Below are positions 1 to 7,935 of a stretch of 64,000 nt of DNA, piece after piece. Each line of letters opens with the position of its first letter. The stretch's first letter is position 1. This DNA comes from G963665815 sp942492065 (GTDB taxonomy: Bacteria; Cloacimonadota; Cloacimonadia; Cloacimonadales; JAIOQZ01). Location of the stretch: assembly GCA_942492065.1 (NCBI GenBank), contig CALODV010000013.1, forward strand, positions 434,001 to 498,000. Reading direction: 5' to 3'. The notes beneath the pieces were generated by a model. The model worked only from the letters and a program-made list of their open reading frames with translations, was not told the origin of the DNA and ran no database searches. The translations under genes were made by a program, and so were the position numbers.

Positions 1-190
1 GATTTTTCAGAACTTTAATAACAGCTCCATTATACATTCCCATTTCAATTGTTTTTCTGTTATTATTACAGAGAATAATATACTCGTGAGACTCCTGTCC
101 ATCTGTCAGACAGCTATGATCTCTATGAATGTGTTTACGACATTTCCCATGATTTCTACAATGTCTGTGATTTTTTAACCAGCCAAACAT
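1..190 (-). CDS. feoA: FeoA-like protein, His/Cys-rich N-terminus (partial, 3' end outside window)
   Basis: The ATG at 190-188 directly follows the feoB stop codon, and the end of feoB supplies a GGAAGGAG ribosome site. The 63 readable codons have two parts. The first ~27 residues carry five His between positions 8 and 22, a sixth at 25, and Cys at 11, 17 and 27. From about residue 37 comes a FeoA/SH3-like segment (YIILCNNNRKTIEMGMYNGA, then VIKVLKN), matching the usual family pattern in which an EMG-x-Y-x-G core precedes a V-K-V strand. FeoA proteins are small cytoplasmic partners of the FeoB ferrous-iron permease, and the position fits. The metal-ligand-rich leader is not part of a normal ~75-residue FeoA and may bind iron or another metal (inference). 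The C-terminus lies outside the window. Confidence 0.72.
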   Translation of the reverse strand, partial: MFGWLKNHRHCRNHGKCRKHIHRDHSCLTDGQESHEYIILCNNNRKTIEMGMYNGAVIKVLKN

Positions 191-2503
191 TTATACTCCT
201 TCCGAAAATCTATTTTTCTTTCCATAAAACTTAAGTGATATTACAAATATGGCAATTGCAGATACAACAATTCCTATCCAGATTGCAGAGTTAATAGGAT
301 GTGCTGCAAATGTTGCAATCTGATAGAAGAATGTAGATAACATCCATGCAAGTAGGGTTAGATACAATAAGGCAAACGTCATCCACTTAATGTTTGTTTC
401 CCTGTAAATCGCACCTATAACAGCTATACAGGGGGCATAAATTAATATGAACAGCATATAAGCAAAAGCCGCACTTTTTGATCCGAAACGATCCATCATA
501 ACCTGCTCAGATGTTGTAGATAAACCAGATTCCTGATTTTTCATATCTTCTGAAACCTGACTGAGAGCTGACGGATCTTTCATCGCATGTCCAAAGTCTT
601 TGAATCCTTCAGGAATCTCCATAAACGACTGTCCTATCTCGTGCCAGAATCTGAACTCTTCAGGATCAGCGTTATTCTCCAGATCAGATGAATAAAGTGC
701 GTCAAGCGTTCCTACAACAGCTTCTTTTGCCATTATCCCTGTGAACAGCCCAACCGTAGCAGGCCAGTTTTCTGATGTTATTCCCATAGGGTGGAATGCA
801 GGTGTAATTGTTTTACCGATTTCACTGAGCAGAGTCTGATCAAGCGGATGATCACCAATCGTACCGTCTGCTCCAATCGCACTAAGAATATTAAGCACCA
901 CAACGACGACAAGGATGACCTGCCCTGCCTTCCAGATAAAGCTCTTAAGCTTTTGCCAGGTATGGAGCATTATCCCGTTGAAGGTAGGTATATGATAAGG
1001 AGGAAGCTCCATAACGAATGTGGAAATCTCACCTTTGAGTATCGTTTTTTTAAACAGCAGACCGGACAGAATTGCCAATAAAATACCGATAAGGTAAATC
1101 AGAAATATATATGTTCCACCAGCCTTTCCGAAAAAAACAGATGCAAACAATACGTAAACCGGCATTCTTGCCCCGCAGGACATAAATGGATTTATCAGTA
1201 TTGACAATAATCTGTCTTTATCATTATCGAGAGTTCTTGTAGCCATAATAGCAGGGACATTACATCCGAAACCAACCAGCATGGGAATAAAAGCTTTTCC
1301 GGGTAACCCGATTACTCTCATGAATCTATCCATAATAAAAGCTGCTCGAGCCATATATCCGGAATCTTCCAGGATTGCAAGACTGAGAAACATAAACAAT
1401 ATTCTTGGGATAAAAGTTGCTACAACCTGAATCCCGCCACCTATGCCATTCGCCAGAAAGACAGTCAAACCTTCAGGAGTACTCATCTTCCTGAGAAGAA
1501 CTGCAAAACCATCGACAAAGATTGCGCCGGTAAATCGGTCAAAAAAGTTTATAAACGGATCGCCTACATTGATTGTTATCAGAAACACAAGGTACATAAC
1601 CCCAAGAAAAAGCGGTACACCAATTGTCCGGTTCAAGGTTACTCTGTCAATAATGTCTGAAACAGTCCTTCTGAGCTCAGTTTCCCTTCTCACTACATCT
1701 TTAACCAGACCGTGTATAAAACCATATCTACCATCTGCAATAACAATATCTGTTTCATCTCCAACATGTCTGCTGATGCGTTCTGATTGTCCTTTTATTA
1801 TTTTACTGATCTTTTCAACAGCTTCAACATCATTAAGGGTGTCTGAAATAATCTCCTGGGCTGTTTTGTCTTTCTCCAGAAGCTTTATTGCCAGCCATCT
1901 CTTCTTTACAGCGAATTCGGTATCGCATTCCTCCAGAGTATTGACAATACAATTTACAGCCTGCTCTACAATAGTATCATATACAACCTGCGTTCTGGGG
2001 ATGCTCTTTTTCTCTGCAAACTTGAGGATATTATCTTTAAGCTCATCAATACCTTCTTTTTTGCTTGCTGTAATTGTATTAATCGGACAATCGAGATGGT
2101 ATGCCAGATGATCTATATCTATATGGATTTTCTTTTGACGAGCAACATCCATCATATTGATTACCAGAATCATCGGAACCTTCATTTCCAGGAGTTGAGT
2201 TGTCAGATACAGATTTCTTTCGAGATTCGAAGCATCTACGATGTTAACAACAAGGTCAGGTTTCTCCTGCAGGATGTAATCTCGTGCAACTTTTTCATCC
2301 ATGGAAAAAGCGGAAAAAGAGTATATACCGGGAAGATCAATGACGTCAATGTGAGCTCCTTTATGTGTCAGACTTCCTTCTTTACGTTCTACGGTAACAC
2401 CTGCCCAGTTACCGACTCTCTGTTTAGCCCCGGTAAGAGCATTAAACAAAGTTGTTTTACCGGAGTTTGGGTTTCCGGTAAGAGCAATTCGAAGATTATT
2501 CAC
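191..2503 (-). CDS. feoB: Ferrous iron transport protein B (GTPase-permease)
   Basis: Inner-membrane Fe(II) importer with an N-terminal G domain. G1 is GNPNSGKTT (residues 10-18), G3 is DLPG near 57, G4 is NMMD near 115, and a TASKK segment stands in for G5. After a helical linker, the C-terminal half has about ten membrane segments and both family gate motifs, GFGCNVPA (about 412) and SCGARMPVY (about 445). Length (770 aa) is normal for the family. The start is GTG at 2503-2501 and overlaps the end of the upstream regulator gene by 8 bp, so the two are probably translationally coupled. A feoA-like gene follows with no gap. Expression is probably repressed by iron through the DtxR-type regulator and operators upstream of that gene. 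Confidence 0.97.
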   Translation of the reverse strand: MNNLRIALTGNPNSGKTTLFNALTGAKQRVGNWAGVTVERKEGSLTHKGAHIDVIDLPGIYSFSAFSMDEKVARDYILQEKPDLVVNIVDASNLERNLYLTTQLLEMKVPMILVINMMDVARQKKIHIDIDHLAYHLDCPINTITASKKEGIDELKDNILKFAEKKSIPRTQVVYDTIVEQAVNCIVNTLEECDTEFAVKKRWLAIKLLEKDKTAQEIISDTLNDVEAVEKISKIIKGQSERISRHVGDETDIVIADGRYGFIHGLVKDVVRRETELRRTVSDIIDRVTLNRTIGVPLFLGVMYLVFLITINVGDPFINFFDRFTGAIFVDGFAVLLRKMSTPEGLTVFLANGIGGGIQVVATFIPRILFMFLSLAILEDSGYMARAAFIMDRFMRVIGLPGKAFIPMLVGFGCNVPAIMATRTLDNDKDRLLSILINPFMSCGARMPVYVLFASVFFGKAGGTYIFLIYLIGILLAILSGLLFKKTILKGEISTFVMELPPYHIPTFNGIMLHTWQKLKSFIWKAGQVILVVVVVLNILSAIGADGTIGDHPLDQTLLSEIGKTITPAFHPMGITSENWPATVGLFTGIMAKEAVVGTLDALYSSDLENNADPEEFRFWHEIGQSFMEIPEGFKDFGHAMKDPSALSQVSEDMKNQESGLSTTSEQVMMDRFGSKSAAFAYMLFILIYAPCIAVIGAIYRETNIKWMTFALLYLTLLAWMLSTFFYQIATFAAHPINSAIWIGIVVSAIAIFVISLKFYGKKNRFSEGV

Positions 2504-2909
2504 CAGACTCTCCGGTTATAACAATACCGCTTTCACTAAGCCTATCTATCAGTTTTTCCATCTGATGCATAGTTACATCGTCCAGAGCATGTTCAATACT
2601 GCAGGCATTGTTTTCAGCTATTTCATGGGGGATGCTTAGATATTTGTGGAAAAAATCAGTGAGTATTTCGTGTCGTCTGTATATTTTTTCGGCAATCTGC
2701 TTGCCTTTATCAGTAAGTTCAATCTGGCCGTATTTATGGTGTACAACAAGTGCTTTTTCTTCCAGCTGCTTCACGGCGGAAACTGCCGAAGATTTTTTAA
2801 CTTCCATCTTGAGAGCTAAGTCGGTAATTCTTACAGGAGCTCCCTGATTGTGCAGAAGTAATATGCACTCGAGATAATCACCTTTGCTTTGTCCCAGATT
2901 CTGAATCAT
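2496..2909 (-). CDS. DtxR/MntR-family metal-dependent transcriptional repressor
   Basis: 137-residue regulator with an N-terminal winged helix-turn-helix (about 5-70) and the metal-binding dimerisation domain. The C-terminal SH3-like domain of full-length DtxR is absent, as in MntR-sized members. Likely metal ligands by family alignment are Asp11, Glu14, His80, Cys103, Glu106 and His107. The Cys at 103 matches the iron-responsive DtxR/IdeR pattern better than the manganese-type MntR, which has Glu there. This fits its place as first gene of the feo operon. The start at 2909 has an AAGGAGA ribosome site at 2913-2919. Tandem palindromes directly upstream suggest autoregulation together with feoB. 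Repression by Fe(II) is inferred, not shown. Confidence 0.9.
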   Translation of the reverse strand: MIQNLGQSKGDYLECILLLHNQGAPVRITDLALKMEVKKSSAVSAVKQLEEKALVVHHKYGQIELTDKGKQIAEKIYRRHEILTDFFHKYLSIPHEIAENNACSIEHALDDVTMHQMEKLIDRLSESGIVITGESGE

Positions 2910-2926
2910 AGTATCTCCTTGAAGCT

Positions 2927-2961
2927 GTTAGGATTCACTAACTTTGTTAGTAATGTCTAAC
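2927..2961. promoter_or_regulatory. Two tandem DtxR-type operator palindromes (GTTAG-N6-CTAAC)
   Basis: GTTAG-N6-CTAAC occurs twice, at 2927-2942 and 2946-2961, separated by TTT, giving a 19-bp repeat period. Both copies are perfect in their 5-bp arms. The half-site resembles the TTAGG/CCTAA core of DtxR/IdeR boxes. They lie between a TTGACA-like -35 element and the start of the DtxR-family gene, an appropriate place for repression. The sequence pattern is directly visible; binding is inferred. Confidence 0.75.
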
Positions 2962-2987
2962 AGATTGCAGAGATTATCCGATGTCAA
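2959..2987 (-). promoter_or_regulatory. Probable feo operon promoter
   Basis: On the minus strand TTGACA (complement of 2982-2987) is followed after 17 bp by TCTGTT (complement of 2959-2964), a poor -10. The -10 region overlaps the distal operator palindrome, so a bound repressor would block RNA polymerase. The -35 match is perfect and the -10 is weak. Confidence 0.45.
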
Positions 2988-2998
2988 GAAGTTTCTCG

Positions 2999-3661
2999 TT
3001 AAAGTTTCTTATTGTTCAGTGCACGGTATATTTCAGTTGCAATATTTCTCTTGAAAAGGAATTTATATGCCAGAAATGCGAATCCGATTATTGATCCGAG
3101 AATAACCAGCACTGCTGCAGTTGACGATCTGGCTTTAAAAGCAATAAGAGAAAGAGCTGCAGCTAAAGAGAAGAACACAACCATCATGATAATAATGAAT
3201 TTCACTGATGAAACCTTTGAAATCTGATCGTATCTCTTCCATTTTCTCTCATTTTTCAATATTGCTTCATCAACCTGTTTCATTGCTTCCATTGTATTGG
3301 ACGAAAAAATCGGTTCTTCGCGTTTGGGTACAATTGTGATTTTGGGCAAATGGTTCAGATGACTCCTGTGCAGCACGATTTCCTTACAATTTGGGCAGAC
3401 ATAAAGTTTTACAGGTAAACCCTCAATTGTATGATCAAGACCAAAGTAGGCGTTCTCACAACTTACACAGCTGCCAAAGAGATTATCATTCCTGCTTTTA
3501 ACCTTATGAAGAATCTCCCTCAATGGTTTGGGCTCGAAACTTTCCTTCTTGAGCAGATTGTAGCTCCATGCCTGATAATTGCACACCTCACAATGAAAGT
3601 AAATTCCATTTTTACTCTGTTTCTGATGCATGATATTATTACATGACGGACATAAATTCAT
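2999..3661 (-). CDS. Zinc-ribbon, two-TM membrane protein of unknown function
   Basis: I do not recognise a named family. The N-terminal ~110 residues hold several Cys pairs: CPSC at 4-7, CEVC near 24, CVSC near 65 and CPNC near 89. They look like two zinc ribbons (first with second pair, third with fourth). A basic, helical linker follows, then two hydrophobic segments (about 152-175 and 180-202) and a short basic tail. The predicted layout is cytoplasmic zinc domains anchored by a hairpin of membrane helices. The start has a GGAGGGG ribosome site. It lies 19 bp after the EFR1-type ferredoxin gene and is probably cotranscribed with it. A link to iron or redox handling is suggested only by neighbourhood. 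Confidence 0.7.
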   Translation of the reverse strand: MNLCPSCNNIMHQKQSKNGIYFHCEVCNYQAWSYNLLKKESFEPKPLREILHKVKSRNDNLFGSCVSCENAYFGLDHTIEGLPVKLYVCPNCKEIVLHRSHLNHLPKITIVPKREEPIFSSNTMEAMKQVDEAILKNERKWKRYDQISKVSSVKFIIIMMVVFFSLAAALSLIAFKARSSTAAVLVILGSIIGFAFLAYKFLFKRNIATEIYRALNNKKL

Positions 3662-3680
3662 ACTCTCACCCCTCCACCGT

Positions 3681-4475
3681 TTATTTTTTCATTACATCTT
3701 TAACGGGCTTAAAATCTCGAATCTTTGTTTTTCTGAGCAGACCCTTAACTTCTATTGCATCTGCCGGACAATTATAAACACAGCGCATACACATTAGACA
3801 GTTTGTTCCGAAATGAATATCCCGGTCAGTCTCACTGACATTATGAGTAGGGCATAGATAAAAGCATTTTCCACAGTGAATACAATTTTCATTAGCATAA
3901 AGCTTTTTCCCAAAGAAAGGAGTCATAAGCCTATCTTCGAACCAGGAAGACAATTTAGATACAACAGCATTAAAAATGCCGTAATGATGAAGATTCTTTT
4001 TATTGGAAATCAATTCAGATATAATGATGCTTATCTGTTTTTCAGCTTTTAGAACAATTTTCCTTATTTCTTTATCATTTGGTCTACTGACCAGATTAGA
4101 TACCATCAGTATCAGTTTTTCATATGTCGGTTTGTAACCTTTTGCCAGTAATTGCTTACGAATAGACATAGTTGATCCACCGTACATTGCTCTGTCAGCA
4201 GAGTTTTTAATTATAAAGCAGCTCCTGGAGTTTCCCTCAGGTAGTTCTGCCAGAAAGTCATAGAAAATTCTGGGAGCATTAAAAGCATGTACCGGAAATG
4301 CAAATCCCAAAGCATTGTATTTCGCATAGTCAACATTAGCTTTCTTAAGCAAAATCTGTTCTATTGGAAATAGTTCTACACTACCGGCTGTTTCAGGAAA
4401 CAGTTCCTTGAATTTTTCGCAGATCAATTCTGTATTCCCTGTACCCGAAAAATAAAAAAGTGCAATATCTTTCAT
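3681..4475 (-). CDS. EFR1-type flavodoxin/ferredoxin fusion protein
   Basis: Soluble electron carrier. An N-terminal flavodoxin-like domain has the FMN phosphate loop SGTGNT near residue 10. The C-terminus carries two [4Fe-4S] clusters, CIHCGKCFYLCP (about 196-207) and CLMCMRCVYNCP (about 227-238). This architecture is the EFR1 family of anaerobes; its physiological partner is generally unknown. Two consecutive ATGs occur at 4478 and 4475. The second is preferred because the AGAGG ribosome site is only 2 nt from the first. A good promoter sits immediately upstream, so the mRNA leader must be very short. The zinc-ribbon membrane gene follows 19 bp downstream. Presence of such a protein suggests an anaerobic, ferredoxin-rich metabolism. 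Confidence 0.88.
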   Translation of the reverse strand: MKDIALFYFSGTGNTELICEKFKELFPETAGSVELFPIEQILLKKANVDYAKYNALGFAFPVHAFNAPRIFYDFLAELPEGNSRSCFIIKNSADRAMYGGSTMSIRKQLLAKGYKPTYEKLILMVSNLVSRPNDKEIRKIVLKAEKQISIIISELISNKKNLHHYGIFNAVVSKLSSWFEDRLMTPFFGKKLYANENCIHCGKCFYLCPTHNVSETDRDIHFGTNCLMCMRCVYNCPADAIEVKGLLRKTKIRDFKPVKDVMKK

Positions 4476-4492
4476 CATTACCTCTTATCAAT

Positions 4493-4520
4493 CTTATATA
4501 TATTGGACAATAAATGTCAA
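4493..4520 (-). promoter_or_regulatory. Promoter of the EFR1 ferredoxin gene
   Basis: Minus-strand TTGACA (complement of 4515-4520), 16-bp spacer, TATAAG (complement of 4493-4498). The downstream ATG is only about 15-20 nt from the -10 box, implying a very short leader. Confidence 0.6.
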
Positions 4521-4567
4521 AGAATATTGTAAATTTCTGTTTTATTATGCAGTATTCCATAAAATAC

Positions 4568-4597
4568 TTGCATGTTTTCTCAATGTTGAAGAATACT
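4568..4597 (+). promoter_or_regulatory. Weak candidate promoter for the ligase-aroDE-xer operon
   Basis: TTGCAT (4568-4573), 18-bp spacer, AATACT (4592-4597) in the divergent spacer upstream of the plus-strand operon at 4634. Both boxes are imperfect, but this is the best match I see there. Confidence 0.3.
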
Positions 4598-4633
4598 GAA
4601 ATCAATTAAGTAAAGGACATACAAGGCTATTCT

Positions 4634-6634
4634 ATGAAAAAAACTAAAGACGAATCAAAATTCCTGTGGAGATTACTCTTTGCCATGCTTTTCATTACTC
4701 CACTGCTCTATACAAACTACACAATTGACTGGATAATCCCCGTAAGAGCCGTATTTACAGCACTAATCATAGTTCTGACAGCAGCATACGTCTCACGAAA
4801 AAAACTTAGTTTTCCAGTATCCTTATTAAGGAACAGAAGCTTCCAGTTACTTATTCTATATGTATTGTCAGGGGGCTTTAGTTATTTTTCAGCACTTAAC
4901 AAAAACGAGTTCTTTGCGGCAACATCTTTTAAGCTGCTGCTTCCGCTACTGATTGTGGCAATTTTTACAATCTTCAGGAATATTGAAAACCCTGAGAACA
5001 AAGTAGCAATCTACATCATATATGGCAGCTTTGTATTCTCATTATTATCTTTACTTCAAATAACTTTCAGCATATTAGACTTCATACCGTCAAGTTATCT
5101 CGGCAGCAGTACATTTGCTAATATCAACATGCTTACTGCAGCTGTTATTTTGAGTTTCCCTTTCTCTATATATGGAATCTATAAGCTGAATCTTATCCCC
5201 AGAATAATAGCTTACTGCAATGTATTCACGTCAGCCTATGTAATTGCAATTCACAGAACAAGGTCTGTCTGGATGGCAGCTCTTTTAAGTGTGGTGACGA
5301 TATTTGTAATACTATTAGTCATTAGGAGAAAAGCAGGCATTAAGTTCTGGAACAAAACTACCAGAAATATCCTGATTCTGGTCATCATTGCCATTATTAC
5401 TGCATCTGCAGCTTATGCAATAATCGATAAATACTTCCCAGATGCCGGCTCAACAGTGAGAAATAAAAAAGATGTGTTAGGAAGTTCAACTGTAGCTGTA
5501 AGACTTGATGTCTGGAAAAAATCTCTGGAACTGATAAAGGACCATCCTCTTCTCGGAGTAGGAAGCGGAAACTGGGCTTTGAACATTAACAGCTATGGTA
5601 CACAAGACATGAGATCAGAAAATGGTAAGTTCTCATACCGCAGACCTCATAATGACTATGTCTGGATAGCCTCCGAAAATGGAATTATCACACTCATTGT
5701 TTATTTGGGGTTTCTATTATCAATATTCTTAACCGGAATCAAAAAGCTATTCATAAACAATGAAATTCACTGGGAAAACCTGATTGCAATTTTTGGTGTA
5801 GAAACATATGGAATCATTGCCTTATTCAGTTTCCCCGGTGAAAGGATTTACAATATCTGTATGCTTGCCCTGTTCAGCGTTATAATTTTAAGACAGAATA
5901 CAGAAGCGACAGACAGACCTTTCGAAAAATATCCATGGATTATCTTCCAGATGCTTGCTGTAGTCTTTCTTGGAGTTAGTATCGCACGCTTCCAGTCTGA
6001 CATGTATATGAGGAAGATAGCTGATACACGAAAAGAAATTGACCAGATTAAAATCTCTAAAGCACAGAAGAGAATCCCATCGCATTCAGCAGATTTGAAA
6101 ATGAATAGTCTGAGAACTAAAATAACAAAATATGCTGACAGAGCTTATACTCCCGTCTATTCAATAGACCCCACAAGCACCCATGTTCTGGCTTTCAAAG
6201 CTAAAATGCTTTTTGATATGGGGAAATATCGGGAGTCCCTGAAAGAGTATCAGCTTGCCCTGCAAGAGAATCCATATCATCTGTACACAATGTTCTCTAC
6301 TGCATTAACCTATGAGAGACTTAATAAAAGCGAAGAAGAAATGGAAATGCATGAGAAGATCCTGGCGATAGCCCCACGTTTCCCGGGGTCCTTGCTGGAA
6401 CTAGCTGCGAAGTCCGCATTTAAAGGGGATACTGACAAGAGTTATTCTTATTTCGATAAAGTAGATAAGAAAATAAATGTTGTCAGATATAATACTATAG
6501 CAATGATGCTGACCGAACAATACATCAGAAAGAACAACTTAGAGTTAGCCGGAAAAGTGTTTGGAAGTATAGAAGGAGATGTTCCTGTTCCCAAATATAA
6601 AGAACTTAAAGAAATACTGAATACTGAAAAATGA
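4634..6634 (+). CDS. O-antigen ligase/polymerase-like membrane protein with C-terminal TPRs
   Basis: Polytopic protein with about 12-13 hydrophobic segments over the first ~460 residues. A large loop contains the Wzy_C/WaaL signature region (RPHNDYVWIASENG, from about residue 335). Family members transfer or polymerise glycan chains on lipid carriers at the periplasmic face of the inner membrane. After the last membrane helix the chain continues with about 200 residues of tetratricopeptide-like helices (FKAKMLFDMGKYRESLKEY, about 516-534, followed by further repeats), a fusion known in this superfamily. The stop overlaps the next start by 4 bp. No glycosyltransferases sit alongside, so the substrate cannot be deduced. 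Assignment to ligase rather than Wzy-type polymerase is open. Confidence 0.82.
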   Translation: MKKTKDESKFLWRLLFAMLFITPLLYTNYTIDWIIPVRAVFTALIIVLTAAYVSRKKLSFPVSLLRNRSFQLLILYVLSGGFSYFSALNKNEFFAATSFKLLLPLLIVAIFTIFRNIENPENKVAIYIIYGSFVFSLLSLLQITFSILDFIPSSYLGSSTFANINMLTAAVILSFPFSIYGIYKLNLIPRIIAYCNVFTSAYVIAIHRTRSVWMAALLSVVTIFVILLVIRRKAGIKFWNKTTRNILILVIIAIITASAAYAIIDKYFPDAGSTVRNKKDVLGSSTVAVRLDVWKKSLELIKDHPLLGVGSGNWALNINSYGTQDMRSENGKFSYRRPHNDYVWIASENGIITLIVYLGFLLSIFLTGIKKLFINNEIHWENLIAIFGVETYGIIALFSFPGERIYNICMLALFSVIILRQNTEATDRPFEKYPWIIFQMLAVVFLGVSIARFQSDMYMRKIADTRKEIDQIKISKAQKRIPSHSADLKMNSLRTKITKYADRAYTPVYSIDPTSTHVLAFKAKMLFDMGKYRESLKEYQLALQENPYHLYTMFSTALTYERLNKSEEEMEMHEKILAIAPRFPGSLLELAAKSAFKGDTDKSYSYFDKVDKKINVVRYNTIAMMLTEQYIRKNNLELAGKVFGSIEGDVPVPKYKELKEILNTEK

Positions 6635-7935
6635 TAATTCTTTCTATACCTTATACACAAAACTGGCGATCAGTTGTAAAAGTTAATGATCCTGATAGCA
6701 TTGTTGACAGAGTCGAACTGAGATTTGATCTGGGAGATATACCTTTATCGTCTATTTCGGATGTATTCGATTCTAACTGCATATTGACCGTAAGAGGCAA
6801 TGTAGAAGATAAGGAAGCCTTTATTGATTACCATGTTGAAAACTCAGACTGTCTGTTCGATCTTGATTTTTCAGTTGCAGATAATTTTAGTGTTCCGAAG
6901 GAAAGGCTGATCATCTCGTATCATGATTATTCTGTAGAATCCGATTTTTCAAGATTACAAGCTTTCCTCAGCAAGTATTCACACTATTCTGTCAGACATA
7001 TCAAAACTGCAGTTACTATCCATAATTTCAATGCTCTTTTACAAGTGCAGAAAGTCCTGGAAAGCTATAAAGGAAACTTGATCTTTGTGGGAATGGGAAA
7101 ACTTGGTAAACTTACAAGAATTTTGTATGAGCATTTGAACTCTGAGGCTGTTTACGTTGGTCTTTCAAATAAAAAAACAGCTCCCGGACAGATAACTCTG
7201 AGTGAACTATATAGGTACTATCCTGTTGATAAGAGCACTCAAATTGGTGGTATAATTGGTGGAACCCAGGTACAAAATTCTCTGGGAATAGACTTCTATA
7301 ATGCAGAATTCAAAAAACGTAAACTAAATGCCCGATATATCCCTTTTGTGATAGATTCAGCTGTTGACTTTTGGGCGTGGCTCAATTACCAGAGCCTTAG
7401 AACTGATTTTTATGGATTTTCAATTACAATGCCAGCCAAAAAAGAAATTCCCAGGCTATTGTCTCATAATAAGGTTGCCAATATATTACTTTGGAAATCA
7501 AAAAAGTTTTTGAACACTGACCTTGATGCTTTTCATAGGATCGAAGAAATGATAAAGAAACTACCCCGTTTGCCAATAGTCATATATGGTAACGGTGCTT
7601 CTGCCGATAATGCCGTCAGCGTGTTAACTGATTTGAATCTTATGGTTAATGGCAGAGACAAGGAACATATCCAGGAATTCTCAGAAAAGCATTCCATACC
7701 TGTGTTTAACGACAATAGTCAGGTTAAATATATCTTGATCAACACTACTCCCTTAAAACCTGAAACATTATTTGACTATTTTACGGGGATTGAGTACTTG
7801 TTTAACTTGAGCTATCCTACCGGAAACCAGATTGACCGGAGATTACTATTTACCGGTGAAGACTTCTGGCAATATCAGGCTCAGAGACAGCTTAAAGAAT
7901 TTATTAAAGAAATAGAAGGTGAAAAAAATACATGA
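6631..7935 (+). CDS. aroDE: AroD-AroE fusion: type I 3-dehydroquinate dehydratase plus shikimate dehydrogenase-like domain
   Basis: Residues 1-200 look like type I dehydroquinase. They have the substrate-binding ELRFD motif (29-33), catalytic His98 in YHDY, Schiff-base Lys125 in HIKTAV, and the C-terminal APGQ motif (184-187). Residues ~205-430 follow shikimate dehydrogenase. Lys270 of MPAKK corresponds to the catalytic Lys, N295-T296-D297 to the substrate-binding NTD, IYGNGAS to the NADP loop, and INTTPL to the C-terminal motif. The usual N-terminal shikimate-binding SxS motif appears only as QNSLG and the expected NVT as SIT, so the second domain is divergent and its activity less certain. 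Together the domains would carry out steps 3 and 4 of the shikimate pathway. ATGA overlaps occur on both sides. Confidence 0.85.
   Translation: MIILSIPYTQNWRSVVKVNDPDSIVDRVELRFDLGDIPLSSISDVFDSNCILTVRGNVEDKEAFIDYHVENSDCLFDLDFSVADNFSVPKERLIISYHDYSVESDFSRLQAFLSKYSHYSVRHIKTAVTIHNFNALLQVQKVLESYKGNLIFVGMGKLGKLTRILYEHLNSEAVYVGLSNKKTAPGQITLSELYRYYPVDKSTQIGGIIGGTQVQNSLGIDFYNAEFKKRKLNARYIPFVIDSAVDFWAWLNYQSLRTDFYGFSITMPAKKEIPRLLSHNKVANILLWKSKKFLNTDLDAFHRIEEMIKKLPRLPIVIYGNGASADNAVSVLTDLNLMVNGRDKEHIQEFSEKHSIPVFNDNSQVKYILINTTPLKPETLFDYFTGIEYLFNLSYPTGNQIDRRLLFTGEDFWQYQAQRQLKEFIKEIEGEKNT

Noticed and set aside
1443..2111. Long open frame on the plus strand opposite feoB
   Set aside because: It runs antisense to a clear FeoB coding region, has no ribosome site and encodes a low-complexity Ser/Thr-rich product.
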